From: Salinisphaera sp049568105
Lineage (GTDB): Bacteria; Pseudomonadota; Gammaproteobacteria; Nevskiales; Salinisphaeraceae
Reading direction: 5' to 3'
DNA: 64,000 nucleotides
Assembly: GCF_049568105.1 (NCBI RefSeq)
Contig: NZ_CP145335.1
Coordinates: 1,364,001 to 1,428,000 of the forward strand
Part shown: positions 28,244 to 36,266 of the stretch, one piece after another
Layout of the letters: every line of letters begins with the position of its first letter
How positions within the stretch are numbered: position 1 is the first letter of the stretch
The notes under the pieces: model-generated
Databases searched by the model: none
What the model was told of the DNA's origin: nothing
What the model saw: the letters and a program-made list of their open reading frames with translations, nothing else
Position numbers and translations under genes: made by a program

Positions 28244-29215
28244 ATGCGTGAATTCGAACTCGTCACGACCCTCGGCCAGCGCCTGGCGGCTCGGCGGCCG
28301 GATACCCGATTGGGCATCGGCGACGACGGCGCGCTTGTCGCGCCCAGACCCGGCTGGGAATTGGCGATCACGACCGACACCCTGATCGCTGGACGACATT
28401 TTCCCGACGACACCCCTGCGGTCGATATCGGTTATAAAACCATCGCCGTGAATTTGAGCGATCTAGCCGCCATGGGCGCCGAGCCGGCCTGGCTGACGTT
28501 ATCGCTTTCGGCCCCGAAATTGGATGCATCGTGGTGCGACGCGCTCATCGATGGGGCTCAGGCTGCGATCGGGGGGCAGGCGATCGATATCATTGGCGGC
28601 GATACCACTGGCAGTGATCAGCTGATGCTTTCGGTGACCGCGATCGGGCAGGCGCCGGCCGGGCAGGCGCTGCGCCGCAGCGCGGCATGCCCCGGCGATT
28701 TGATCGCGGTCACCGGTAGCCTAGGCGATGCCGCGGCTGGACTGGCGTTCTGGCCACAACGCGCCACCGCAGCGCGGGCAACGCAGTATCTGATCGATCG
28801 ATTGCGCCGGCCAACGGTGCGCCAGGGCGCTGCGCTACGCGGCCACGTACATGCCGCGATCGACTTGTCCGATGGTTTGCTGGCCGATATCGAGCATATT
28901 TGTCAGGCCAGCGGCGTCGGTGCGACCCTCGAACTCGATCGCCTGCCGTGTTCGGAGGCACTGGCCGAGCATGTGCCGCCGCAGTCTCGTGCACGCCGTC
29001 GCTTGCAGGCGACCGGCGGCGACGATTACGAACTCTGTGTCACCCTAAATCGTCGCTCGCTAGCGGCCGCCGAGGCTGCATTGGAATGCCCGCTGACCGT
29101 GATCGGCCGGATCGATGCAGCACCGGGTCGGCGTCTGCTCGATGCCGCCGGCCAGCCGATTGCCTTCGCCGACCTCGATGCCCCCGCGGGCTGGGATCAC
29201 TTCGCTGGCGATTGA
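28244..29215 (+). CDS. thiL: Thiamine-monophosphate kinase
   Basis: A 323-residue PurM/SelD-fold enzyme phosphorylating thiamine phosphate to the diphosphate. It has 'LGIGDDGALV' near the N-terminus, 'NLSDLAAMGAEPAWLTLSL', 'GGDTTGSDQLMLSV' and 'HAAIDLSDGLLADI'. It follows nusB as in most gammaproteobacteria; the pgpA gene often found next is replaced by an ankyrin gene on the opposite strand. Confidence 0.93.
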   Translation: MREFELVTTLGQRLAARRPDTRLGIGDDGALVAPRPGWELAITTDTLIAGRHFPDDTPAVDIGYKTIAVNLSDLAAMGAEPAWLTLSLSAPKLDASWCDALIDGAQAAIGGQAIDIIGGDTTGSDQLMLSVTAIGQAPAGQALRRSAACPGDLIAVTGSLGDAAAGLAFWPQRATAARATQYLIDRLRRPTVRQGAALRGHVHAAIDLSDGLLADIEHICQASGVGATLELDRLPCSEALAEHVPPQSRARRRLQATGGDDYELCVTLNRRSLAAAEAALECPLTVIGRIDAAPGRRLLDAAGQPIAFADLDAPAGWDHFAGD

Positions 29216-29227
29216 CTGGCGCTCGGA

Positions 29228-30043
29228 TTATTCGCGTGCACCGTTAGCGCGCAGAAGTCGCACGATTTTGGCGCGATTGGCCCGTTGGGCGACCGCCAGT
29301 GGGCTGGTCGCATGCACGCTCGCATTCGGATCGGCGCCACGGGCCAGCAGCTGTCGAACCGCCTCGGTATGGCCCTGGCGGATCGCTAGCAATAGCGCGG
29401 TGGCCTGTTGCCCGTTGCGCCGGGCTGGATCGGCGTTTTCATTCAGCAAATAGGCCAGTACATCGCTATGCCCGGCCCGGGCAGCAGCCATAAGCGGTGT
29501 ATCTCCTCGTGTGTCGGCACGATCGATCGCGGCCCCGGCACGAACCAGGCTATGCGCGATCTCGGTGTTGTTGGTCGGCGAACGGGCTGCGTTGATCCAT
29601 AGCGGGGTCTGGCCGCTCTCGTTCGGCTGATCGATGGTAGCGTGGCCGGCGATCAAGGCGCGGACCACGGCAGGATGCCCCTTGGCTGCGGCGCGATACA
29701 GCGGCGTACGACGGCGGGTATCCGCGGCATTGATATCCGCCCCCCGGGCCAGAAGCTGCTTGACCATGGCCAACTGTCCGCGTTCCGCGGCTAGAGCCAG
29801 GGGAGTCGCGCCGGACTCGGTACGGGCATCGATAGGCGTATCGGTTTGCTCAACACTGGCGTCCAGGGCAGCCATGTCGCCACGCGCCGCGGCATAATGA
29901 ACACACGACCAGCCGTCGTGCTTATGCCGCAAACGGTCGTGCACCGATTGCACCACGCAGACCGCATCCATGCCCGGCTGCAGCGACAGCACAACCAACC
30001 CGAGCAGCAGTACCCCCACCAGCGGCCAGACGATCCATCTCAT
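29228..30043 (-). CDS. Membrane-anchored ankyrin-repeat protein
   Basis: A 271-residue protein. A hydrophobic N-terminal segment (about residues 3-21) is a signal anchor, followed by about six ankyrin repeats, e.g. 'GATPLALAAERGQLAMVKQL', 'TPLYRAAAKGHPAVVRALI' and 'DTPLMAAARAGHSDVLAYLL'. Such proteins bind partners in the periplasm or at the membrane, and the partner is unknown. The ATG at 30043 puts the anchor at the N-terminus. The gene is convergent with thiL and divergent from cysS. Confidence 0.8.
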   Translation of the reverse strand: MRWIVWPLVGVLLLGLVVLSLQPGMDAVCVVQSVHDRLRHKHDGWSCVHYAAARGDMAALDASVEQTDTPIDARTESGATPLALAAERGQLAMVKQLLARGADINAADTRRRTPLYRAAAKGHPAVVRALIAGHATIDQPNESGQTPLWINAARSPTNNTEIAHSLVRAGAAIDRADTRGDTPLMAAARAGHSDVLAYLLNENADPARRNGQQATALLLAIRQGHTEAVRQLLARGADPNASVHATSPLAVAQRANRAKIVRLLRANGARE

Positions 30044-30126
30044 CGGCCAGTGCTCGCGCGGGGGCGGGCGCAAGGCTCGACCGACGCGGTAGACTGTGCG
30101 CCGATCCGTCCGCAATAGCCTGTGTC

Positions 30127-31536
30127 ATGCTGCATCTCTACAACAGCCTCAGCCGTCAGCGCGAAGCGTTGCACACCCTCGAACCCGGCCAGGTCCGGCT
30201 GTATGTCTGCGGGATCACGGTCTACGATTATTGCCATCTGGGACATGCACGCTTTTTGGTCGTCTTCGATATGTTCGTGCGCTATCTGCGCGCGACGGGC
30301 TGGCAGGTACGCTACGTCCGCAATATTACCGATATCGACGACAAGATCATCAAGCGCGCAGCCGAAATCGGCCAGACCCCGGCCGCGATCGCCGAGCGGT
30401 TTGCCGAGGCCATGGCCGAGGACGAAGCCGCACTCGGCCTGATCGCGCCGGACGTCGAGCCGCGTGCGACCGGTCATGTCGGGGAAATCATCGCCATGAT
30501 CGAGCGCCTGATCGAGCGGGGAGCGGCCTATGTCGGCGACAACGGCGATGTGTACTACGACGTGTCGACCTTCGATCGCTACGGGGCGCTATCTGGACGT
30601 CGTCCGGCCGAGTTGCGCTCCGGCGCTCGGATTGCGGTCAACGAAGCCAAGGACGATCCGCTCGATTTCGTGCTCTGGAAGGCCGCCAAGCCGGAAGAGC
30701 CGAGCTGGGATTCGCCTTGGGGCCTGGGACGTCCCGGCTGGCATATCGAGTGCTCGGCGATGTCGACCCACTGCCTGGGCAATTCCTTTGATATCCACGG
30801 CGGCGGCCTCGATCTGCAGTTTCCGCACCACGAAAACGAAATCGCCCAGAGTGAGGCCGCGACCGGCCAGCGCTATGCCGGGCTATGGATGCACAATGGC
30901 TTCGTGACCGTCGACGACGAAAAGATGTCGAAGTCGCTCGGCAATTTCCTGACCCTGCGCGAGGTGCTCAAGCAATACGATGCCGAGTCGGTTCGCTATT
31001 TCGTGCTGTCCACGCACTATCGCAGTCCGCTGGCCTATAATGCCCAGGCCATGGATAGTGCATCGGCTGCGCTGGCCCGGCTGTACACGACGCTGCGTGA
31101 TGCGCCGGACGCGGCCGACAACGGTATCGAGATCGATCCTCAGGCCAACGCCGAATTCCGGTCGCGCTTTCACGAAGCAATGGAAGACGACCTGAATACC
31201 CCGGCCGCGATCGCGGTGCTGTTCGATATGGCGCGTCAAGCCAACCGCGCCGGCGACGAGGATCGTGCGCGCCAGGCTGCTCTGGCCTCCGGTCTGCGTG
31301 AGCTGGGGGCGACCATTGGCTTGCTTCAGCAAGACCCCGAGTTTTACCTGCAGTCTGGCGATGCCGAACAGGGCGGGCTCGCGGCCGAGGCCATCGAGAC
31401 CATGATCGAGCAACGCCGGCAGGCTCGGGCCGATCGTGATTTCGCGACCGCCGATCGGATTCGCGACCAACTGACCGAGGCCGGTATTGCCTTGGAAGAT
31501 TCGCCGGACGGCACCAAGTGGCGCCGCGGTGGTTGA
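30127..31536 (+). CDS. cysS: Cysteinyl-tRNA synthetase
   Basis: A 469-residue class I synthetase. It has the zinc-binding 'YVCGITVYDYCHLGHAR', where HLGH is the HIGH motif, further zinc ligands in 'WHIECSAMS' and 'PHHENEIAQSEA', and the loop KMSKS in 'DEKMSKSLGNFLT'. The helical anticodon domain ends in 'SPDGTKWRR'. Length and motifs are standard. Confidence 0.96.
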   Translation: MLHLYNSLSRQREALHTLEPGQVRLYVCGITVYDYCHLGHARFLVVFDMFVRYLRATGWQVRYVRNITDIDDKIIKRAAEIGQTPAAIAERFAEAMAEDEAALGLIAPDVEPRATGHVGEIIAMIERLIERGAAYVGDNGDVYYDVSTFDRYGALSGRRPAELRSGARIAVNEAKDDPLDFVLWKAAKPEEPSWDSPWGLGRPGWHIECSAMSTHCLGNSFDIHGGGLDLQFPHHENEIAQSEAATGQRYAGLWMHNGFVTVDDEKMSKSLGNFLTLREVLKQYDAESVRYFVLSTHYRSPLAYNAQAMDSASAALARLYTTLRDAPDAADNGIEIDPQANAEFRSRFHEAMEDDLNTPAAIAVLFDMARQANRAGDEDRARQAALASGLRELGATIGLLQQDPEFYLQSGDAEQGGLAAEAIETMIEQRRQARADRDFATADRIRDQLTEAGIALEDSPDGTKWRRGG

Positions 31537-31988
31537 TACGAGCGCGGCTTGAAACTGTCCCGGGCCGGTCGCCGACAGGCACGTTCGTGTCCAGCGCTAT
31601 GCCCGGCATAGCTTAGCCCGCCGGTGATCAAGACTCGACTCGGCGGTGAGTCTGTCTTCGAAAACGCCGGCCATCCGGGATCGGTCGCGTCGCCTGCCTT
31701 GGCTATCAACGCCCGGTGGAAGAGCGCGCTAGACGCCCGACCGGAGGCGAACGGGTCATTATCCGGCCGCTGGCGGCTTACGACTGTTGGATCAGATAAG
31801 GCCAGGGCAAGCGAGAGCGGCCACTGTGGCGCGACGGCCGTTCGCTGATACTGGTAAGACAGATCGCGCCGCTGCGGCCTGCGATTTGAGCCCGGCAGTG
31901 ACGAGGGCGACGGCGCGTTCTAGCCAAGCGCAGACGCGTACCCAACCGATCTGGGCTGCGATCGGTTGTACCGGCCGCAGAACGTGGT
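31537..31988. other. Intergenic region between cysS and folD
   Basis: A 452-base stretch between convergent genes. Several frames are open for 60-200 codons on both strands, but none has a recognisable domain, ribosome site or consistent codon bias. I see no strong terminator hairpin with a T tract. Confidence 0.5.
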
Positions 31989-32864
31989 CTAGCTCGAAGC
32001 GTCGGCGCGCTTGGCTTCGCGCATTTCAGCGGCGCGCAATGTATTGCTGATCAGCATGGCCACCGTCATCGGGCCGACTCCACCGGGTACCGGGGTGATC
32101 CAGGCCGCGCGTTCGGCGGCCTTGTCGAATTCTACATCGCCGACCAGCTTGCCGGAGTCGAGCCGGTTCATGCCAACGTCGATTACGGTCGCGCCTTCTC
32201 GAATCCATTCCCCTTTGACCAGTCCCGGTTTGCCGACGCCCACCACCAGAATCTCGGCCTGGCTGACTTCGTAGGCCAGATCACGAGTGAATCGATGACA
32301 GACCGTGGTGGTAGCGCCTTTGAGTAGAAATTCCAGCGCCATGGGCCGGCCTACGATATTCGATGCCCCGACCACGACCGCTTGGCGGCCGTGAAACGAT
32401 TCATGCACCGATTCGAGCAGCCGCACGATGCCGAGCGGCGTACAGGCTCTTAACAGCGGCACCCGTTGCGCGAGACGGCCGACGTTATACGGGTGAAAAC
32501 CATCGACGTCCTTGTCCGGTCGGATACGCTCGATCACCGCGCTGGCGTCGATATGGGCCGGCAAGGGCAGCTGAACCAAGATGCCGTCGATGGTGTCGTC
32601 GTCGTTGAACTCGTCGATCCGTGCCAGCAGCTCGGCCTGGCTGATATCGGCGTTCGGATACACCGCATGTGAAACCAGCCCGGCTTTTTCGCAGGCTTTG
32701 ATCTTTTTGCCGACATAGACCTGAGAGGCCGGATCGTCACCGACCAGTATCACGGCCAGACCGGGCGCTCGTTGGCCAGCTTCCCGTCTTGCGGCCACCG
32801 TGCGCGCAACATCGGCGCGATATTCCGAAGCGATGCGTTTGCCATCGATCAATCGAGCCGACAT
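31989..32864 (-). CDS. folD: Bifunctional methylene-THF dehydrogenase/cyclohydrolase
   Basis: A 291-residue enzyme interconverting methylene-, methenyl- and formyl-THF. It has 'LAVILVGDDPASQVYVGKK' with the catalytic Lys, 'VQLPLPAHID', 'VVVGASNIVGRPMALEFLLKGATTTVCH' elements at the NADP site, and 'PVPGGVGPMTVAMLI' at the C-terminus. It works in the same folate cycle as glyA at 23261. Confidence 0.95.
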   Translation of the reverse strand: MSARLIDGKRIASEYRADVARTVAARREAGQRAPGLAVILVGDDPASQVYVGKKIKACEKAGLVSHAVYPNADISQAELLARIDEFNDDDTIDGILVQLPLPAHIDASAVIERIRPDKDVDGFHPYNVGRLAQRVPLLRACTPLGIVRLLESVHESFHGRQAVVVGASNIVGRPMALEFLLKGATTTVCHRFTRDLAYEVSQAEILVVGVGKPGLVKGEWIREGATVIDVGMNRLDSGKLVGDVEFDKAAERAAWITPVPGGVGPMTVAMLISNTLRAAEMREAKRADASS

Positions 32865-33508
32865 AGAAGAGCGCTACAGACTTAAATGAGCGGCGGATTT
32901 TCGCATGCCCCGCACCCCCCGACAATTTATCGGCCGGCAGAAACGTCAATCGCGGTTCGAAGACGCCATATCCGGCGTTGCTGCCTCGGTGTTGCGGCCA
33001 GTCGCCGCTTTCGATGTCGAGCATACCGGGGTGCGACCGGCTGGCTCGCGGCCGTACCGTTTCGATAGCGACACGGCGTATAGAGCATGATTCATGTCTC
33101 GCGCTATGCCGTGCGCCCAGTATGCATGTACTCGGGCCGACACCGGCCCGAGACAACCCGTTTGTAAGCGCTGTGCGGTCCCAAACGGCGCAGGGCTGAC
33201 CTGCGGCATGGGGTGTGTTTTGCCTTGAGTTTTCGCCCATGGCCGCAATCGGGGCAGCCAGGTCTAAGTCGAAAGTCGAATGCACCAGAACAGCGCACGA
33301 GCGAACTTCATGCGATCATACCCGCTGATTTAGGGGATTGGATGAGGTGCGTATCGCCCGGTTCGGCGGCGTCTGATTTGCTTGCACGACAACCCAGCCA
33401 GTTCGGCTGGCGTTACGCATAGCAGATATACGGCGTAGGCCGTTGCTGCGTATTTTGTCGGCGGCATGGCACTTTGAGACCAAGAAAGATAGAATCGGTA
33501 CTCCCAGT
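32865..33508. other. Intergenic region between folD and tRNA-Pro
   Basis: A 644-base stretch without a supportable gene. It contains a stem-loop at 33131-33152 (CTCGGGCCG/CGGCCCGAG, loop ACAC) with no T tract, and a smaller one at 33394-33410. It must hold promoters for folD (leftward) and tRNA-Pro; a TAGAAT -10-like box is at 33490-33495, but its -35 is unclear. Confidence 0.45.
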
Positions 33509-33585
33509 CGGGGCATAGCGCAGCCTGGTAGCGCGTCTGCTTTGGGAGCAGAAGGTCGTAGGTTCAAATCCTGCTGCCCCGACCA
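33509..33585 (+). tRNA. tRNA-Pro (anticodon TGG)
   Basis: A 77-base cloverleaf beginning CGGGGCA, with D arm AGCGCAGCCTGGTAGCGC, anticodon loop TTTGGGA in the stem TCTGC/GCAGA, T arm GTTCAAAT, acceptor end TGCCCCG and encoded CCA. Confidence 0.95.
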
Positions 33586-33933
33586 ATGATCGCTTTGGGC
33601 TTCCGGTTCGTGCTTTCGCGCAGAAGGCCGATGAAGAAATGGGCCGTGTTCCGGGCCCGGCCTGGCCGTCTCGAGGCTTCGCCGCAGCGACTTTCGATGT
33701 TCTGGCTTTCGTTACGGCCCAGCCATGCCGGAACAGCCTCCTCTCTGGATCGATTGGTAGCACGCAGGACCGCGATGCACTATTTTGTAGCGCGGCCGTA
33801 CCTCGATTGCTGTTAGATACAATACATCGAGCGCTCGAGAGTCTGGCATGCATGTTGCTAACCGGCGTAAGCCATATCCGAGCGTTGCCTGGTCGGGCGA
33901 TGCCGTTGTAACCGAGCAAGAGACGACTACTAC
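33586..33933. other. Leader region before tonB
   Basis: A 348-base gap. Short open frames exist but none is convincing. A TACAAT -10-like hexamer lies at 33818-33823, without a clear -35 at the right distance. I see no Fur-box-like palindrome. Confidence 0.35.
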
Positions 33934-34641
33934 GTGATGACGGATGGTTCCGAAAACCACAGCAAGAAGGCGCACCAGCAAGGGCAGACGCTGACGAAGT
34001 TCGAGATCGTCGGCATTATCGTGCTGTCTGGGCTGATTCATTTCGGAGTGTGGTGGATGTATCGGCACTCGCCGATCAACCAGCCGCAGCCGCTGCCGCA
34101 GAAGGCACCGCCGCCGGTTCAAGTGACGATGACGACACCGCCGGAGCCTCAGCAGAAGGTGCCGACGATCGACAAGCACGCGGTAATGCCGCCGAAGAAG
34201 AAGCAGCCCAAGCCGAAACCAAAGCCGAAGCCGAAGCCAAAGCCCAAACCGAAGCCTAAGCCGAAACCCAAGCCTAAGCCTGAGCCGAAGCCCGAGCCAA
34301 CGCCGGAGCCGTCGCCCAAGCCTTCGAAGAAATCGAGTTCTTCGAATTCGAACAAGGTGACGCCAGCGGTATCCAGCCTTCGCGGGTTGGGCAATCCGCC
34401 GCCGCATTATCCGTCGCGATCCGTTCGTCGACATGAGGAAGGCGTGGTTCGGCTGAAGATTCTGGTCGAGCCGGACGGCACGGCCGGTAATGTGACGGTC
34501 GTCAAATCGAGTGGCTACAGTGAACTGGATCGAGCCGCGGTCGAGACCGTTAAGAAGTGGCGCTTCAAGCCGGCCAAGCGCGGCGACACGCCGATTCGGG
34601 GATACGCCCTGCAAAACATCACTTTCAACCTCCCCGACTAA
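33934..34641 (+). CDS. tonB: TonB energy-transducing protein
   Basis: A 235-residue periplasm-spanning protein that passes proton-motive force from ExbBD to outer-membrane receptors. The N-terminal anchor is 'IVGIIVLSGLIHFGVWWMY', preceded by a cytoplasmic stretch of about 25 residues. A long proline-rich spacer (residues 50-130) with twelve uninterrupted Pro-Lys pairs follows. The C-terminal domain has 'NPPPHYPSRSVRRHEEGVV', 'VKSSGYSELDRAAVETVKKWRF' and ends in NLPD. It may start at GTG 33934 or ATG 33937. It heads tonB-exbB-exbD. Confidence 0.93.
   Translation: MMTDGSENHSKKAHQQGQTLTKFEIVGIIVLSGLIHFGVWWMYRHSPINQPQPLPQKAPPPVQVTMTTPPEPQQKVPTIDKHAVMPPKKKQPKPKPKPKPKPKPKPKPKPKPKPKPEPKPEPTPEPSPKPSKKSSSSNSNKVTPAVSSLRGLGNPPPHYPSRSVRRHEEGVVRLKILVEPDGTAGNVTVVKSSGYSELDRAAVETVKKWRFKPAKRGDTPIRGYALQNITFNLPD
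34207..34278 (+). repeat. Pro-Lys codon repeat in tonB
   Basis: Twelve tandem six-base units coding Pro-Lys (CCN-AAR) with varied third positions, followed by Pro-Glu variants. It forms the extended periplasmic spacer of TonB. Variation at wobble positions suggests selection on protein rather than recent slippage. Confidence 0.8.
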
Positions 34642-34677
34642 TCGGGCGATTGCGCAAGTTTTTAGGAGAGACGCACT

Positions 34678-35412
34678 ATGCTGAGCAGCAACCTTACGCC
34701 ATTCGTGGTACCCGCCGTCCTTTGGTCCTTGATTGGGCTGTCGGTCATTACCTGGGCGCTGCTGGTAATCAAACTTGTCCAGTTTGGACGGGCGCGGGCG
34801 TTGGACAAACGCTTTCTCAAAAATTTCTGGGCCGCCGATAGCCTTGAGCAGGGCGAATCGGTGACCGATAGCTCGGCCGGCCCGATGGCTGATATCGCCA
34901 AATCCGGATTCGCCGTGGTGACCGGTCGCGACATCGCACCGGGCAACAAGGATCTGGCGCATCAGATCGATCGCGGCGAACGTCTCGAGCGGGCCCTGCG
35001 CCAGCAGATCGAACGCGAGCGGCGCTCGCTGGAAGGCGGCTTGGCTGTGCTGGCGAGTTTCGGTAGTACCGCGCCGTTTATCGGTCTGTTCGGTACGGTC
35101 TGGGGCATCATGGGGGCGCTGGTCAGCATCGGTGACTCCGGGGCCACCGGCCTGGAAGCGGTTGCAGGCCCGGTCGGGCACGCCCTGATCGCCACCGGCA
35201 TGGGCATCGCGGTCGCCGTGCCGGCGGTGCTGATTTACAACTTCCTGGTGCGTCGCATGAAGGCCGGCGTACATGTGATGAACGATTTCGCGACCGACTT
35301 CTATGCGCTGTGCCAGCAGAGCGCGTTTAAGGTCGATGGCGCACAACTTGCACATCCTTCTGACCTGGACGACAACGCAACCGTCGGCCACAAGACGCAC
35401 GCTACCGCGTAA
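34678..35412 (+). CDS. exbB: ExbB proton-channel subunit
   Basis: A 244-residue MotA/TolQ/ExbB family inner-membrane protein with three helices: residues 12-32, and two in the C-terminal half ('GSTAPFIGLFGTVWGIMGALVSI' and 'ALIATGMGIAVAVPAVLIYN' regions). A GGAG site is placed well before the ATG. It lies 36 bases after tonB and forms a pentamer around ExbD. Confidence 0.94.
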   Translation: MLSSNLTPFVVPAVLWSLIGLSVITWALLVIKLVQFGRARALDKRFLKNFWAADSLEQGESVTDSSAGPMADIAKSGFAVVTGRDIAPGNKDLAHQIDRGERLERALRQQIERERRSLEGGLAVLASFGSTAPFIGLFGTVWGIMGALVSIGDSGATGLEAVAGPVGHALIATGMGIAVAVPAVLIYNFLVRRMKAGVHVMNDFATDFYALCQQSAFKVDGAQLAHPSDLDDNATVGHKTHATA

Positions 35413-35456
35413 ACGTCTGACCGCCGCGTTCTAAACCAACTTACGGAGTATCAACC

Positions 35457-35864
35457 ATGGCAATGTCAGGTGGTGGTGGAGACGACGACGAAGTCTTGAG
35501 CGAAATGAACGTCACGCCGCTGGTCGACGTCATGCTCGTGTTGCTCGTGATGTTCATCGTCACGGCTTCGGCCGTGACCACGGCGGTGCATGTCAATCTG
35601 CCCAAGACCGACAGCGTGGCACCGCCGGATACCAAGAAGCCGATCGTGCTCAGCGTCGACAAAGACGGTAATTATTTCCTGGATAAGGATCAGGTGAATC
35701 TTGACGAGCTCAAGCAGCGTTTGACCAAGATTCATCAGGACAACCCGAAGAAGGCAGCCCAGCTACAAGCCGACAAGGGCGTGCCTTACGGCCGGGTCGG
35801 CAAGGCGATGGCGGCTTTGCAGTCTTCCGGTATTCAGAAGATTGCGGTGTTGTCGAATCCGTGA
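35457..35864 (+). CDS. exbD: ExbD biopolymer transport protein
   Basis: A 135-residue protein with a short cytoplasmic N-terminus, a single helix beginning 'NVTPLVDVMLVLLVMFIV', which contains the essential Asp, and a periplasmic domain ending 'GIQKIAVLSNP'. A GGAG site precedes the ATG. It closes the operon before a strong terminator. Confidence 0.94.
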   Translation: MAMSGGGGDDDEVLSEMNVTPLVDVMLVLLVMFIVTASAVTTAVHVNLPKTDSVAPPDTKKPIVLSVDKDGNYFLDKDQVNLDELKQRLTKIHQDNPKKAAQLQADKGVPYGRVGKAMAALQSSGIQKIAVLSNP

Positions 35865-35928
35865 CGACATGGGCGGCGGCTGCGCAGGCAGCCTAGCGCG
35901 CTCATGACGCCGCAGGCGTCGTGATAAG

Positions 35929-35960
35929 AAAAAGGGCGGGCCATAAGGCCCGCCCTTTTT
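35929..35960 (+). terminator. Terminator of tonB-exbB-exbD
   Basis: A 14-base perfect stem (AAAAAGGGCGGGCC with GGCCCGCCCTTTTT) around the loop ATAA. The T tract on one side and A tract on the other mean it could act in both directions. Confidence 0.93.
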
Positions 35961-36266
35961 CGTGTCAGACGGCTTTTCAGGATGTCATTGACCCAAAAGG
36001 GTATTGCGTCTTATCGCCCCCTTAGGTAAAAAGCGCAGGCGGCTGACGTGAACGGCCGATCGAAAGCGGGCGGCAAGGGAGAGATCAGCGCTCGTATTGT
36101 TCACGCCGGGTTCGCCTTGGGAAGAGGCGAACTTAAAAAGTTTGGGTGGTGGGAGCCACACGAACGCTAGGACCGGATCGACATCATGGGGAGCTCGTGT
36201 CTGGGCTGCTGTGACCGCAGCGCCAGGATGTTCGATCGGCGTCAAGATCTATTGGGGACATAACTG
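35961..36266. other. Upstream region of the first tandem receptor
   Basis: About 300 bases with no gene. A GGGG tract and AT run precede the receptor ATG. I see no Fur-box-like inverted repeat, in contrast to the siderophore receptor at 49.5 kb. Confidence 0.4.

Noticed and set aside
34207..34278. CRISPR-like or satellite repeat
   Set aside because: The short periodic units are codons for Pro-Lys inside tonB, with no spacers.
33712..35400. 562-codon antisense frame across tonB-exbB
   Set aside because: Arg/Leu repeats in it are the complement of the Pro-Lys repeat; tonB and exbB on the plus strand are clear.
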